DNA of 64,000 nt from Streptomyces sp. S3(2020) (GTDB taxonomy: Bacteria > Actinomycetota > Actinomycetes > Streptomycetales > Streptomycetaceae). The translations under genes were made by a program, and so were the position numbers. Within the stretch, counting starts at the first letter, position 1, and every line of letters starts with the position of its first letter. Under the pieces are notes generated by a model. The model saw nothing but the letters and a program-made list of their open reading frames with translations, was not told where the DNA came from and did not search any database. Positions 1 through 8,046 of the stretch are shown piece after piece. Location: the NCBI RefSeq assembly GCF_013044505.1, contig NZ_JABERD010000009.1, positions 1 to 64,000 of the forward strand. The letters are read 5' to 3'.

Positions 1-1243
1 TGGCGAGGGTGTCCGGGTGGTCGGGGCCGAGCAGGTGCTCGCGCTCTGCGGCCACCGCGCGGTGCACCTCACCGGCCTCCGCCCAGCGGCCGAGCCGGCC
101 CAGGCTGAGCCCCGCGTTGTGCCGTCCCGCCAGAGCGGTGAGCGCCTCCGGGGCCGGGGCGGCCGGTTCGTCGGGGGCGGTCCGCTCGTCCTGCCGTCCG
201 GTGGCGGGCCGCGGGATCCACTCGCCGGTGAGCCCCGCTCCGGCGTCCGGTGGCGTGGTGCCGAGGCCGGCGCCGGTGGCCTTGTGACCGGTGGTCATGC
301 CACGGGTCCAGGACGGCAGCCGGGCCCCGCGGGCGGTGGGTTCGGGCCTCAGCGCGGGCTGGGGGGTCACCACGGTGGGCACGTACGTCGGAGTCGTACG
401 CCCCGAGTTGATGCGGCGGCCCAACTCGCGTGCGTCGTGCGGGCGTTGCTCGGGGAGCTTGGCCAGCAGGTCCAGGATGATCTTCTCGAAGTACGCGGGC
501 ACCTCCGCCCGGTGGCTGCGCGGTGGGCGGGGCGGGGTGTCGCGGTGGCCGACGAGGATCGCCCAGGCGTCGTCGAGGTCGAACGGCGGTACCCCGGTGG
601 CGATCTCGTACAGCACGCATCCCAGCGAGTACAGGTCGCTGCGCTGGTCTACCTCGGAGCCGCCGATCTGCTCGGGCGACATGTAGTGCGGGGTGCCCAT
701 GGCGATGCCGGTGCCGGTGAGCCGGGAGGTGAAGCCGATGTCATGGCCGAGGCGGGCGATGCCGAAGTCGCAGATCTTCACTGTGCCGTCGGTGAGACGC
801 ATGATGTTCGCGGGCTTCAAGTCACGGTGGACGATGCCCTGTTGGTGGGTGTAGGCGAGGGCGGCCGCGACCTGGTCGGCGATCTCCACGACGTCCGCGA
901 CGGGCAGCGGGTGATGCTTGTTGTCCTCCAGGAGCTGGCTGAGGTTGCGGCCCTCCAGCAGCTCCATGACGAGGTAGAGGATTCCGTCGGACTCCCCGAA
1001 GTCATGGACGACGGTGACCCCGCGGTGCTGGAGGGACGCGGCCACCCGGGCCTCCCGGCGGAACCGCTCGCGCAGCACCCGGGTGAAGGACTGGTCGTGG
1101 GACGGGCCCAGCGGTTTGAGGCACTTCACCGCGACACGACGGCCCAGCGACTCGTCGCGAGCCCGCCACACCTCGCCCATGCCGCCGCGCCCGATCAGAT
1201 CGAGCAGCCGGTAGCGGCCCTGGATCAGCTTGCTGTCCCCCAT
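1..1243 (-). CDS. Ser/Thr protein kinase with C-terminal TPR region (3' end cut by window)
   Basis: Eukaryotic-type serine/threonine kinase, cytoplasmic in the visible part. Starting at the ATG at 1243 the protein reads MGDSKLIQGRYRLLDLIG, with the glycine loop GRGGMGEV near residue 18, the VAVK lysine near 40, HRDLKPAN, DFGIAR and GTPHYMSPEQ, so all catalytic motifs are intact. After about residue 280 comes a Pro/Thr-rich linker, then a repeat ending in EHLLGPDHPDTLA, the typical unit of actinobacterial tetratricopeptide repeats. No PASTA or membrane segment is visible. The stop codon lies left of the window. The TPR part probably binds partner proteins or substrates (inference). Confidence 0.93.
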   Translation of the reverse strand, partial: MGDSKLIQGRYRLLDLIGRGGMGEVWRARDESLGRRVAVKCLKPLGPSHDQSFTRVLRERFRREARVAASLQHRGVTVVHDFGESDGILYLVMELLEGRNLSQLLEDNKHHPLPVADVVEIADQVAAALAYTHQQGIVHRDLKPANIMRLTDGTVKICDFGIARLGHDIGFTSRLTGTGIAMGTPHYMSPEQIGGSEVDQRSDLYSLGCVLYEIATGVPPFDLDDAWAILVGHRDTPPRPPRSHRAEVPAYFEKIILDLLAKLPEQRPHDARELGRRINSGRTTPTYVPTVVTPQPALRPEPTARGARLPSWTRGMTTGHKATGAGLGTTPPDAGAGLTGEWIPRPATGRQDERTAPDEPAAPAPEALTALAGRHNAGLSLGRLGRWAEAGEVHRAVAAEREHLLGPDHPDTLA

Positions 1244-1300
1244 CTGCTGCGATCGCCCCCGATGGTCTCGCCCAGCCCCTGGCCCGTCCAGTATGGCGAG

Positions 1301-2143
1301 CTATCTACCCACTTTGTACGGGGCCGGGCGCGAGCCGGGGCCGAGCCGTGACATGGCCCGGAGAATGTGTTTGGGCGGGAGTTGCCAGCGAAGACGTGCG
1401 GGAACACAGCGCAACAGGGTGCCTGTGGCACGCAACTGGCGGGTGACGGTGGTGGGTTTCGGGGCCGGTCTGCCGTACAGCTCGTGGGCGTACGGCGGCA
1501 GAGCGGCGTACGCCAGTTGTGCCACGCGCCGCCACAGCACCGCGCGCGCCGGGACGAGGAGGGGGTGCGTCGGCGGGCGGAGCAGGAAGTCGTCCACGGC
1601 GCGTGCCTCGGGTCCGACGGCGAGTTCGGGGCGCACCTTCTCGAAGTAGGCGGCCAGCTCCGCCTGGTCGGCGGGTACGGCGTCCGGGTCGAGGCCCACC
1701 AGGCGGGCGCTGACCCGCTGTTCGGCTATGTAGCGGTCGGCCAGTTCGTCGGTGAGCCGGAATCCGGAGCGGCGCGCGACGTGCAGATAGGAGTCGATCT
1801 CCGCGCAGTGCACCCACAGCAGCAGTTCGGGTTCGTCGACGCCGTACCGCTCCCCCGTGTCCGGGTCGACGACGGACAGCATGGTGTGGATCTTCCGGAC
1901 GCGGGCGCCCGCCTTCTCCGCCGCCTCGGTGGTGCCGTAGCTGATGGTGGCGACGAAGTTCGCGATACCCATCAGCCGGCCCCAGGCGTCGTTGCGGAAG
2001 TCGGAGTTCTGCATGACCCCGCGCACCGCGCGCGGGTGCAGGGCCTGGAAGTAGAGCGCGCGCACTCCGGCGACCCACATCATCGGGTCGCCGTGCATCT
2101 GCCAGGTCACCGATCGTGGTGTGAACAGTCCGGGATCACCCAT
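1301..2143 (-). CDS. MpaB/DUF2236-family putative oxygenase
   Basis: A 280-residue protein of the DUF2236 family, which includes MpaB (mycophenolic acid oxidation) and rubber-cleaving latex clearing protein, a b-type haem oxygenase. Visible family signatures are the N-terminal HGDPMMWVAGVRALYFQALHP segment, then NFVATISYGTTEAA and the central LLWVHCAEIDSYL stretch. It starts 10 bp after the stop of the acyl-CoA dehydrogenase gene on the same strand and is probably co-transcribed with it, which hints at oxidation of a hydrophobic or sterol-like substrate. The substrate is unknown. Confidence 0.85.
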   Translation of the reverse strand: MGDPGLFTPRSVTWQMHGDPMMWVAGVRALYFQALHPRAVRGVMQNSDFRNDAWGRLMGIANFVATISYGTTEAAEKAGARVRKIHTMLSVVDPDTGERYGVDEPELLLWVHCAEIDSYLHVARRSGFRLTDELADRYIAEQRVSARLVGLDPDAVPADQAELAAYFEKVRPELAVGPEARAVDDFLLRPPTHPLLVPARAVLWRRVAQLAYAALPPYAHELYGRPAPKPTTVTRQLRATGTLLRCVPARLRWQLPPKHILRAMSRLGPGSRPAPYKVGR

Positions 2144-2153
2144 GCCTCGAAGG

Positions 2154-3332
2154 CTAACGCCGTACCCTCGGCATCCCCAGACCGATCCACGAGATGATCT
2201 CCCGCTGGATCTCGTTGTTGCCGCCGCCGAAGGTGAAGATCACGGCCGAGCGGTACCCGCGTTCCAGCTCCCCGTGGAGCACCGTGCCCGCCGAGCCCTC
2301 CTTCAGGGCGCCCGCGGCGCCGACGATCTCCATCAGCCAGGCGTAGGCGTCGCGGCGGGCCTCGGAGCCGTACACCTTGACCGCGGAGGCGTCCTGCGGG
2401 GTGAGCGTGCCGTCCTGGACCGCGCTGACCATCTGCCAGTTGAGGAGCTTGAGCGCTTCCAGCCTGCTGTGGGTCCGGGCGAGCAGGCGGCGCACCCACG
2501 GCAGGTCGACGACGCGGCGGCCGTCGGCGAGCTTGGTCTCGGTGGCCCAGCGCTGGACGTCGTGCAGGGCGCGGATCGCCATGGTGCCGTGGGCGGCGAG
2601 GGTGACGCGTTCGTGGTTGAGCTGGTTGGTGATCAGCCGCCAGCCCTGGTTCTCGGCGCCGACGCGGCGGGTGACGGGGACGCGGATGTCCTCGTAGTAG
2701 CTGGCCGTGGTGTCGTGGCCGGCGAGGGTGTTGATGACGGTGCAGGAGTAGCCGGGTTCGGTGGTCGGCACCAGCAGCATGGTGATGCCCTTGTGCGGCG
2801 GGGCGGCCGGGTCGGTGCGGGTCGCGAGCCAGACCCAGTCGGCGGTGTCGCCGTTGGTCGTCCAGATCTTCTGGCCGTTCACCACGTACTCGTCGCCCTC
2901 GCGCACCGCCCGCGTCTTCAGGGCCGCCAGGTCGGTGCCGGCGTCGGGCTCGCTGTAGCCGATCGCGAAGTCGATCTCGCCGGAGAGGATCTTCGGCAGG
3001 AAGTACGCCTTCTGCTCGTCGGTGCCGTACTGCATGATCGTCGGGCCGACGGTGTTCAGTGCCATCAGCGGCAGCGGTACGCCTGCCTGGGCGGCCTCGT
3101 CGAAGAAGATGAACTGTTCGATGGCGGTGAGGCCGCGTCCGCCGTACTCCTCGGGCCAGCCCACGCCGAGCCAGCGGTCGGCGCCCAGCTGCTGGATGAT
3201 CTCGCGGTAGTAGCGCTTCTGCTCCCGTCGGTCGCCGTGCCGGGCGAGCGAGTCCTCGGGCACCAGCTCGGCGAAGTAGGCGCGCAGTTCGGTGCGCAGC
3301 CGCTGCTGCTCGGGCGTGTATTCGAGATGCAC
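2154..3332 (-). CDS. acyl-CoA dehydrogenase
   Basis: FAD-dependent acyl-CoA dehydrogenase of 392 residues, the usual family length. I place the start at the GTG at 3332 because GGAGG lies four bases upstream; the open frame continues further but without support. Motifs are IGYSEPDAGTDL and KIWTTNGDTADWVW (flavin and acyl-CoA pocket) and the C-terminal FTFGGGNNEIQREII signature. It is followed after 10 bp by the DUF2236 gene. A TnnAACnnGTTnnA box at 3377-3390, the consensus of the KstR sterol repressor, sits about 45 bp upstream of the start and suggests a role in sterol or fatty-acid breakdown. Confidence 0.95.
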   Translation of the reverse strand: MHLEYTPEQQRLRTELRAYFAELVPEDSLARHGDRREQKRYYREIIQQLGADRWLGVGWPEEYGGRGLTAIEQFIFFDEAAQAGVPLPLMALNTVGPTIMQYGTDEQKAYFLPKILSGEIDFAIGYSEPDAGTDLAALKTRAVREGDEYVVNGQKIWTTNGDTADWVWLATRTDPAAPPHKGITMLLVPTTEPGYSCTVINTLAGHDTTASYYEDIRVPVTRRVGAENQGWRLITNQLNHERVTLAAHGTMAIRALHDVQRWATETKLADGRRVVDLPWVRRLLARTHSRLEALKLLNWQMVSAVQDGTLTPQDASAVKVYGSEARRDAYAWLMEIVGAAGALKEGSAGTVLHGELERGYRSAVIFTFGGGNNEIQREIISWIGLGMPRVRR

Positions 3333-3376
3333 GGCGCCTCCAGGCTCCCCGGGACCGGTCCTGTCGGCGCACACGG

Positions 3377-3390
3377 TAGAACGTGTTCCA
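3377..3390 (-). promoter_or_regulatory. KstR-type operator box
   Basis: The plus strand reads TAGAACGTGTTCCA, and the gene strand reads TGGAACACGTTCTA. This fits TnnAACnnGTTnnA, the operator consensus known for the mycobacterial and rhodococcal KstR repressor of cholesterol catabolism. It lies between the cbtA terminator and the acyl-CoA dehydrogenase start, where it could act as that gene's operator. A related TetR repressor could also use it. Confidence 0.6.
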
Positions 3391-3416
3391 GAAATTGGGA
3401 ATGGTGAGGGCACACG

Positions 3417-3446
3417 AAAGGGCCCCCGGGATGCCGGGGGCCCTTT
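3417..3446 (-). terminator. rho-independent terminator of cbtBA
   Basis: A 13-bp perfect GC-rich stem (3417-3429 with 3434-3446) closes a four-base loop, with a run of three to four A or T at each end. It lies 26 bp beyond the cbtA stop codon and separates cbtBA from the acyl-CoA dehydrogenase operon. Confidence 0.9.
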
Positions 3447-3472
3447 TCGTCGTGAAATGAATCGCGAGGTGA

Positions 3473-4234
3473 TCAGTGCGGGACAGGAGTCGGCCGTGCC
3501 GCGCCCACCGCCTCCGTGGCCGTCCTGGGCGCCAGCAGCCGCTCCGCCAGCAGCCCGAAGACCAGCCCGAAGGAGGTCCACAGGGTCACCTGGACGGCGA
3601 GGGCGGCAAGCCGGTACTGCCACAGGAGGGTGGCCGGGAAGCCCTCCGGCGCCTCGTTGAACGACGGCAGGAAGGCGTACGCCAGACCGACCGCGAGGAC
3701 GAAGAACGCGCCCGCCGCGAGGGTCGCGTTCCAGTTGCCCAGGCGGGGCGCGAGGCGCTTGCCCAGGATGACCGTGCCGACGGCCAGCAGCACGCTGAGG
3801 ACGATCATCAGGAAGTACAGCGTGGTGCGCTGGTTGAGCGTGTCCGGGTCGCCCACGGCCGGCGGGTTGGCCGGGTACTTCAGGAACGGGACGACGTAGA
3901 CGCAGAGCAGTCCGGCGGCGGCCAGGAGCAGCGCGCTCGCACGCGGCCCGAAGCGACCGATGCGGCCCAGTGCGAAGCAGTAGGCGAGCGCCGCGATGCC
4001 GCCGAAGGCGACCCCGTAGACGAGGACGCCGGTGGACAGGCCCGCGGTGGACTGCATGGTGCGGGTGACGAGTTCCTCGCCGCCGTGCTCGTGGGCGTGC
4101 GCCTCCTCGAAGGCGATGGCCTGGTCGACGCGCGGTTCACCCAGGAAGTACGCGACGACGAGGGCGGCCAGGCCCGCGGCGAGGCCCGCGAGCATGCCGC
4201 GGACCAGCAGGTTTCTGACAGTTGCGGAGTTCAT
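3473..4234 (-). CDS. cbtA: CbtA family cobalt transporter subunit
   Basis: Integral membrane protein of 253 residues, proposed cobalt transporter component made with CbtB. Five to six hydrophobic helices are visible, starting with LLVRGMLAGLAAGLAALVVAYF. The histidine-rich AHAHEHGGEE loop after the first helix is the expected metal-binding feature, and the FLKYPANPP segment is family-typical. The start is taken at the ATG at 4234. It lies 25 bp after cbtB. The cobalamin riboswitch ahead of cbtB should shut both genes down when B12 is sufficient. A rho-independent terminator follows. Confidence 0.93.
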   Translation of the reverse strand: MNSATVRNLLVRGMLAGLAAGLAALVVAYFLGEPRVDQAIAFEEAHAHEHGGEELVTRTMQSTAGLSTGVLVYGVAFGGIAALAYCFALGRIGRFGPRASALLLAAAGLLCVYVVPFLKYPANPPAVGDPDTLNQRTTLYFLMIVLSVLLAVGTVILGKRLAPRLGNWNATLAAGAFFVLAVGLAYAFLPSFNEAPEGFPATLLWQYRLAALAVQVTLWTSFGLVFGLLAERLLAPRTATEAVGAARPTPVPH

Positions 4235-4259
4235 GCGCAGGGATGCTTCCTCGTCGCTG

Positions 4260-4481
4260 TCAGTGGCAGGGGAAGCCGAGGAGATGGCGGGCGTCGTGCA
4301 CCCACTCATGGACACCCTCACCGGAGATGAGGGAGGTGGCGCCCTGTTCGGCGCCGACGAAGTAGAGCAGGACCAGCATCACGACGCCGAAGAAGACCGC
4401 CCAGGGGGCGATGGCACCGATCGGCAGTTTTGCGGGTACCGCGGTGGAGCCGGTGGTCGGCGGGGCGATGGACTGCGCCAT
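4260..4481 (-). CDS. cbtB: CbtB family cobalt transporter subunit
   Basis: A 73-residue protein with one transmembrane helix (about residues 22-42, PIGAIAPWAVFFGVVMLVLL) and a C-terminal HEWVHDARHLLGFPCH tail. The His/Cys-rich end is the CbtB hallmark and is thought to bind cobalt. AGGAGG lies seven bases before the ATG at 4481. It is the first gene of the cbtBA operon and is preceded by a cobalamin riboswitch. Confidence 0.93.
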   Translation of the reverse strand: MAQSIAPPTTGSTAVPAKLPIGAIAPWAVFFGVVMLVLLYFVGAEQGATSLISGEGVHEWVHDARHLLGFPCH

Positions 4482-4529
4482 GGCAGGAACCTCCTGGGGG
4501 AACTCGCGTCCCGTGTCAGTGGTGCACAG

Positions 4530-4635
4530 GACGACGGGGCGGGTCTGACTCACCCGGCCCGCACCCGAAGGGCGTTCCCGGCATACAGTGGCGCGACCGT
4601 GCCGGAATCCCACCGGCTTCCACCCAACCGTCGTC
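4530..4635 (-). ncRNA. cobalamin riboswitch controlling cbtBA
   Basis: On the minus strand the leader contains GAAGCCGGTGGGATTCC, then CACGGTCGCGCCACTGTATG (the B12 box around GCCACTG), then GTGAGTCAGACCC. This is the conserved order of the cobalamin aptamer. The ends GACGACGG (4628-4635) and CCGTCGTC (4530-4537) pair to form the closing P1 stem. The aptamer ends about 48 bases before the cbtB start. High adenosylcobalamin is expected to reduce expression of the cobalt transporter. Confidence 0.94.
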
Positions 4636-4768
4636 GATATCGACGAGAAGGTACCGCGTGGGAGAGGTGCGGCCAAGAGCGCACGGGCGCACCCCGGGCG
4701 CCCGCGGAGGGCCGTTCGGCCCGTCAAGTACCGATCTTGGAGGCGGCGTTGAGCGGGGGAAGGGGCGT

Positions 4769-5335
4769 ATGACGAGCCGAGTGACGTTGATCTCACCGGC
4801 GGTCACCGAGGCGCTGCGGGAGGCCAGGTTCGACGACGGCTGTTCGCTCGACGCGTCCGGCCGCCGTCTCGCCCAGGCCGCCGCGGGCTCGCTCCCGGCG
4901 GCGGAACGGGTCGTCCGCTCCCCCACCGTGCGCTGCCGCGAGACGGCCGCCGCGCTCGGACTCGACGCCACGGACGCCGTGTCGCTGGCGGGGCTGGACG
5001 CCGGGCGGTGGCGTGGCTCGTCGTTGGCCGCGGTGAGCGCCGAGGAGCCGGACGCGCTGGCGCGCTGGCTGTCCGACCCCGACGCCGCACCGCACGGCGG
5101 CGAATCGGTGCGCGCGGTGTGCGACCGGGTCGGGGCGTGGCTGGACAGCCTGGCCGGGGAGGCGGGGCGCACCGTCGCCGTGGCCGAGCCCGAGGTCGTC
5201 CGCGCGGCGGTCGTACGGGCGCTCGGCGCACCGGAGTCGGCGTTCTGGCGTACGGACGTCCCGCCGCTGACGGCGGTCGAGCTCAGCGGCAGGGCGGGGC
5301 GCTGGAACGTACGCCTGGGGCACCCGCTCGGCTGA
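4769..5335 (+). CDS. histidine-phosphatase-fold protein lacking the catalytic histidines
   Basis: A 188-residue protein of the phosphoglycerate mutase-like (histidine phosphatase) fold. Retained are the arginine motif SPTVRCRETAAAL (R55) and HGGESVRAV (E112). The usual RHG triplet is replaced by S9-P10-A11 in LISPAVTEAL, and the second SHG is replaced by A139-E140-P141. Both catalytic histidines are therefore absent, and ordinary phosphatase activity is unlikely. The ATG at 4769 is chosen because GGGGGAAGGGG lies just upstream. It is divergent from cbtBA and could be a cobalamin-linked CobC relative turned into a binding protein (inference). Confidence 0.8.
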   Translation: MTSRVTLISPAVTEALREARFDDGCSLDASGRRLAQAAAGSLPAAERVVRSPTVRCRETAAALGLDATDAVSLAGLDAGRWRGSSLAAVSAEEPDALARWLSDPDAAPHGGESVRAVCDRVGAWLDSLAGEAGRTVAVAEPEVVRAAVVRALGAPESAFWRTDVPPLTAVELSGRAGRWNVRLGHPLG

Positions 5336-5373
5336 GATCGAAGGCGAGGCCGGCCCTGTCAGCGCAGTGCGGC

Positions 5374-5748
5374 TCAGCGCAGTGTGCCCATGAAGTCCGT
5401 GCAGGCCTGTGCGCAGGTCCGGCAGGCCTTCGCACCCGCTTCGCCGCCAGGCAGTCCGTCGAAGGCGTGCGCGGTCTCCAGGCACACGGTCCGGCACCAC
5501 TCCAACTGGACGCGGATGCCGTTCTCGTCCAGGCGGTTCTGCTCGGACAGCAGCCGGCAGGTCGCGTCGCAGACCTCCGCGCACATGATGCCCTTGCGTC
5601 GTACGAGTTCCTGCCGCTCGGTCCCCTCCGGATCCACGAGGCTCGCCCGCAGCGCGCACTCCCTGGCGCACTCGGTGCACGCCTGCGCACACGCGAAGCG
5701 GTCCTCCAGGAATCGGAAGAGCTCCTGCTGGGTCGTCGTCGTTGTCAC
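5374..5748 (-). CDS. Cys-rich four-helix bundle copper-binding protein (Csp/DUF326-like)
   Basis: A 124-residue helical protein with 12 cysteines: C20, 24, 27, 31, 56, 60, 64, 85, 89, 109, 112 and 116. They are spaced CxxxC or CxxC so that they line the inside of a four-helix bundle, as in copper storage proteins. No signal peptide is visible, so it should be cytosolic, a Csp3-type store that binds Cu(I) ions. The GTG at 5748 is the start that removes an unrelated Arg/Pro-rich extension. It stands alone and no copper-responsive site was recognised. Confidence 0.85.
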   Translation of the reverse strand: MTTTTTQQELFRFLEDRFACAQACTECARECALRASLVDPEGTERQELVRRKGIMCAEVCDATCRLLSEQNRLDENGIRVQLEWCRTVCLETAHAFDGLPGGEAGAKACRTCAQACTDFMGTLR

Positions 5749-5969
5749 CCCACGCGGGTAGCCGCGGCGGATCGCGCCAAACCCCGTGCCTGGGGCTGCC
5801 GGAGGGCGGCCCTGTCCGTGATTCCCCCACCCGGACGATCGACGGCCGTCCATGGATCACCGCCACCCCGCGGGCCGTACGACGCACCCAGGAGCATCCG
5901 CCCCCGTGACCCGCGCCTTCTGAAGACCGATACTGCCAGGAGCAGCCTTTCGGCCACCAGGAGGTCCTC

Positions 5970-6962
5970 ATGAAGATGTTGATCAACGTCCCGGAGACCG
6001 TCGTCGCGGACGCCCTGCGAGGTCTGGCGGCCGCCCATCCCGAACTCACCGTCGATGTCGAGAACCGGGTGATCGTACGGCGGGACGCCCCCGTGGCCGG
6101 CAAGGTCGGGCTGGTCTCCGGCGGCGGCTCCGGGCACGAGCCGCTGCACGGTGGTTTCGTGGGTCCCGGCATGCTGTCGGCGGCGTGCCCCGGTGAGGTG
6201 TTCACGTCCCCGGTCCCGGACCAGATGGTGCGGGCGGCGGCCGCCGTGGACAGCGGGGCCGGCGTGCTGTTCATCGTGAAGAACTACACGGGCGACGTCC
6301 TCAACTTCGACATGGCCGCCGAACTCGCCGAGGACGAGGGCATCCAGGTCGCCAAGGTCCTCGTCAACGATGACGTGGCGGTCACCGACAGCCTGTACAC
6401 GGCCGGCCGGCGCGGCACGGGCGCCACACTGTTCGTGGAGAAGATCGCGGGCGCCGCGGCCGAGGAGGGCCAGCCGCTGGAGCGGGTGGAGTCGATCGCC
6501 CGTCAGGTCAACGAGAACTCGCGCAGCTTCGGCGTCGCGCTGAGCGCGTGCACGACGTACGCCAAGGGCAGCCCCACCTTCGATCTGCCCGACGGGGAGC
6601 TGGAGCTGGGCATCGGCATCCATGGCGAACCGGGCCGGGAGCGGCGGTCGATGATGACCTCGGGCGAGATCGCCGACTTCGCGGTGAACGCGATCCTGGA
6701 CGACGTCAGCCCGCGCAATCCGGTCCTGTTGCTCGTCAACGGCCTGGGCGCGACGCCGCTCCTGGAGCTGTACGGGTTCAACGCCGAGGTGCAGCGGGTG
6801 CTCGCCGCCCGCGGGGTGGCCGTCGCCCGCACACTGGTCGGCAACTACGTCACCTCCCTGGACATGGCGGGCGCCTCGGTCACCCTGTGCCAGATCGACG
6901 AGGAACTGCTGCGGCTGTGGGACGCGCCGGTGAAGACCGCGGGGCTGCGCTGGGGCATCTGA
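5970..6962 (+). CDS. dhaK: dihydroxyacetone kinase subunit DhaK
   Basis: Substrate-binding subunit of the PTS-dependent dihydroxyacetone kinase, 330 residues. The nucleophilic histidine that binds dihydroxyacetone covalently is H218 in GIGIHGEPGRERR, and the SGGGSGHEPLH motif is at 50-60. AGGAGG lies five bases before the ATG at 5970. First gene of dhaKLM. DhaK and DhaL together transfer phosphate from DhaM to dihydroxyacetone in the cytoplasm. Confidence 0.97.
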   Translation: MKMLINVPETVVADALRGLAAAHPELTVDVENRVIVRRDAPVAGKVGLVSGGGSGHEPLHGGFVGPGMLSAACPGEVFTSPVPDQMVRAAAAVDSGAGVLFIVKNYTGDVLNFDMAAELAEDEGIQVAKVLVNDDVAVTDSLYTAGRRGTGATLFVEKIAGAAAEEGQPLERVESIARQVNENSRSFGVALSACTTYAKGSPTFDLPDGELELGIGIHGEPGRERRSMMTSGEIADFAVNAILDDVSPRNPVLLLVNGLGATPLLELYGFNAEVQRVLAARGVAVARTLVGNYVTSLDMAGASVTLCQIDEELLRLWDAPVKTAGLRWGI

Positions 6963-7009
6963 GCCGGCGGCAGCGGGCAGTCAACGTACCTACCACGCAA
7001 GGAGATCCA

Positions 7010-7618
7010 GTGCTCGACGCCGACTTCTTCCGCCGTTGGATGACGGTGACCGCCGCGTCCGTCGAACGTGAGGCGGACCGGCTGACGGACCTCGACTCCG
7101 CCATCGGGGACGCCGATCACGGCAGCAATCTGCAGCGGGGGTTCCGTGCCGTGGCGGCGGTGCTGGAGAAGGAGGCGCCGGACACGCCGGGTGCGGTGCT
7201 GACGCTCGCCGGACGCCGGCTCATCTCCACCGTCGGCGGGGCGTCCGGGCCGCTGTACGGCACGCTGCTGCGGCGGACCGGCAAGGCGCTCGGGGAGGAC
7301 GCGGAGGTGAGCGAGGCCCGGTTCGCCGAGGCGCTGCGGGCGGGGGTGGACGCGGTGATGGCGCTGGGTGGTGCGGCGCCCGGCGACAAGACCATGATCG
7401 ACGCGTTGCTGCCGGCCGTGGACGCGCTCGGCGACGGGTTCGCCGCGGCACGGGCCGCCGCCGAGGAGGGTGCGCTGGCGACGACGCCGTTGCAGGCCCG
7501 CAAGGGGCGGGCGAGCTATCTCGGTGAGCGCAGCATCGGGCACCAGGATCCCGGGGCCACCTCGGCCGCGCTGCTGATCGCCGCACTCGGCGAAAGCGCG
7601 GAGGCCGACGGTGAGTGA
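7010..7618 (+). CDS. dhaL: dihydroxyacetone kinase ADP-binding subunit DhaL
   Basis: A 202-residue DhaL that holds ADP as phosphate carrier. The metal and nucleotide motif DSAIGDADHGSN is near residue 25, followed by TVGGASGPLYG, GDKTMIDAL and DPGATSAAL, all family-typical. The start is the GTG at 7010 with AAGGAGA five bases upstream. It follows dhaK by 47 bp and overlaps dhaM by 8 bp. Confidence 0.96.
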   Translation: MLDADFFRRWMTVTAASVEREADRLTDLDSAIGDADHGSNLQRGFRAVAAVLEKEAPDTPGAVLTLAGRRLISTVGGASGPLYGTLLRRTGKALGEDAEVSEARFAEALRAGVDAVMALGGAAPGDKTMIDALLPAVDALGDGFAAARAAAEEGALATTPLQARKGRASYLGERSIGHQDPGATSAALLIAALGESAEADGE

Positions 7619-8021
7619 CGGCAGGCTCGTCGGGATCGTGCTGGTCTCGCACAGCGCGGACGTGGCCGCGTCGGTGGCGGAGCTCGCCAAGGGGCTGGCG
7701 GGCGGCGGTGTCGAGGTGCCCGTCGCCCCGGCGGGCGGCACCGAGGGCGGTGAGCTGGGGACGAGCTCGGAGCTCATCGCCGCGGCCGCCGCCTCGGTGG
7801 ACCGCGGTGCCGGGGTCGCGGTGCTGACCGATCTCGGCAGCGCGGTGCTCACCGTGAAGGCGCTGCTGGCCGAGGGCGACGAACTCCCGGACAACACCCG
7901 CCTGGTGGACGCCCCGTTCGTGGAGGGCGCGGTGGCCGCGGTGGTCACGGCGGCGGCGGGCGCCGACCTCGCGACGGTGGAGGCGGCGGCCGCGGAGGCG
8001 TACACGTACCGGAAGGCCTGA
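7611..8021 (+). CDS. dhaM: phosphotransferase subunit DhaM (EIIA-mannose-like)
   Basis: A 136-residue single-domain DhaM. It takes phosphate from the PTS carrier HPr on the histidine in VLVSHSADVA (H14) and passes it to DhaL-ADP. Further motifs are GGTEGGELGTS and DLGSAVLT. It lacks the HPr and EI-like domains fused in E. coli DhaM, as is usual in Gram-positive systems. The GTG at 7611 lies inside the end of dhaL, so the two are translationally coupled. Confidence 0.95.
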   Translation: MSDGRLVGIVLVSHSADVAASVAELAKGLAGGGVEVPVAPAGGTEGGELGTSSELIAAAAASVDRGAGVAVLTDLGSAVLTVKALLAEGDELPDNTRLVDAPFVEGAVAAVVTAAAGADLATVEAAAAEAYTYRKA

Positions 8022-8046
8022 GGACGCCCGCGTCGCGGAGGGTTCC

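Noticed and set aside
17..1351. 444-residue plus-strand open frame over the kinase gene
   Set aside because: It is the antisense of the kinase; the minus strand has complete kinase motifs, while this frame has no recognisable domain.
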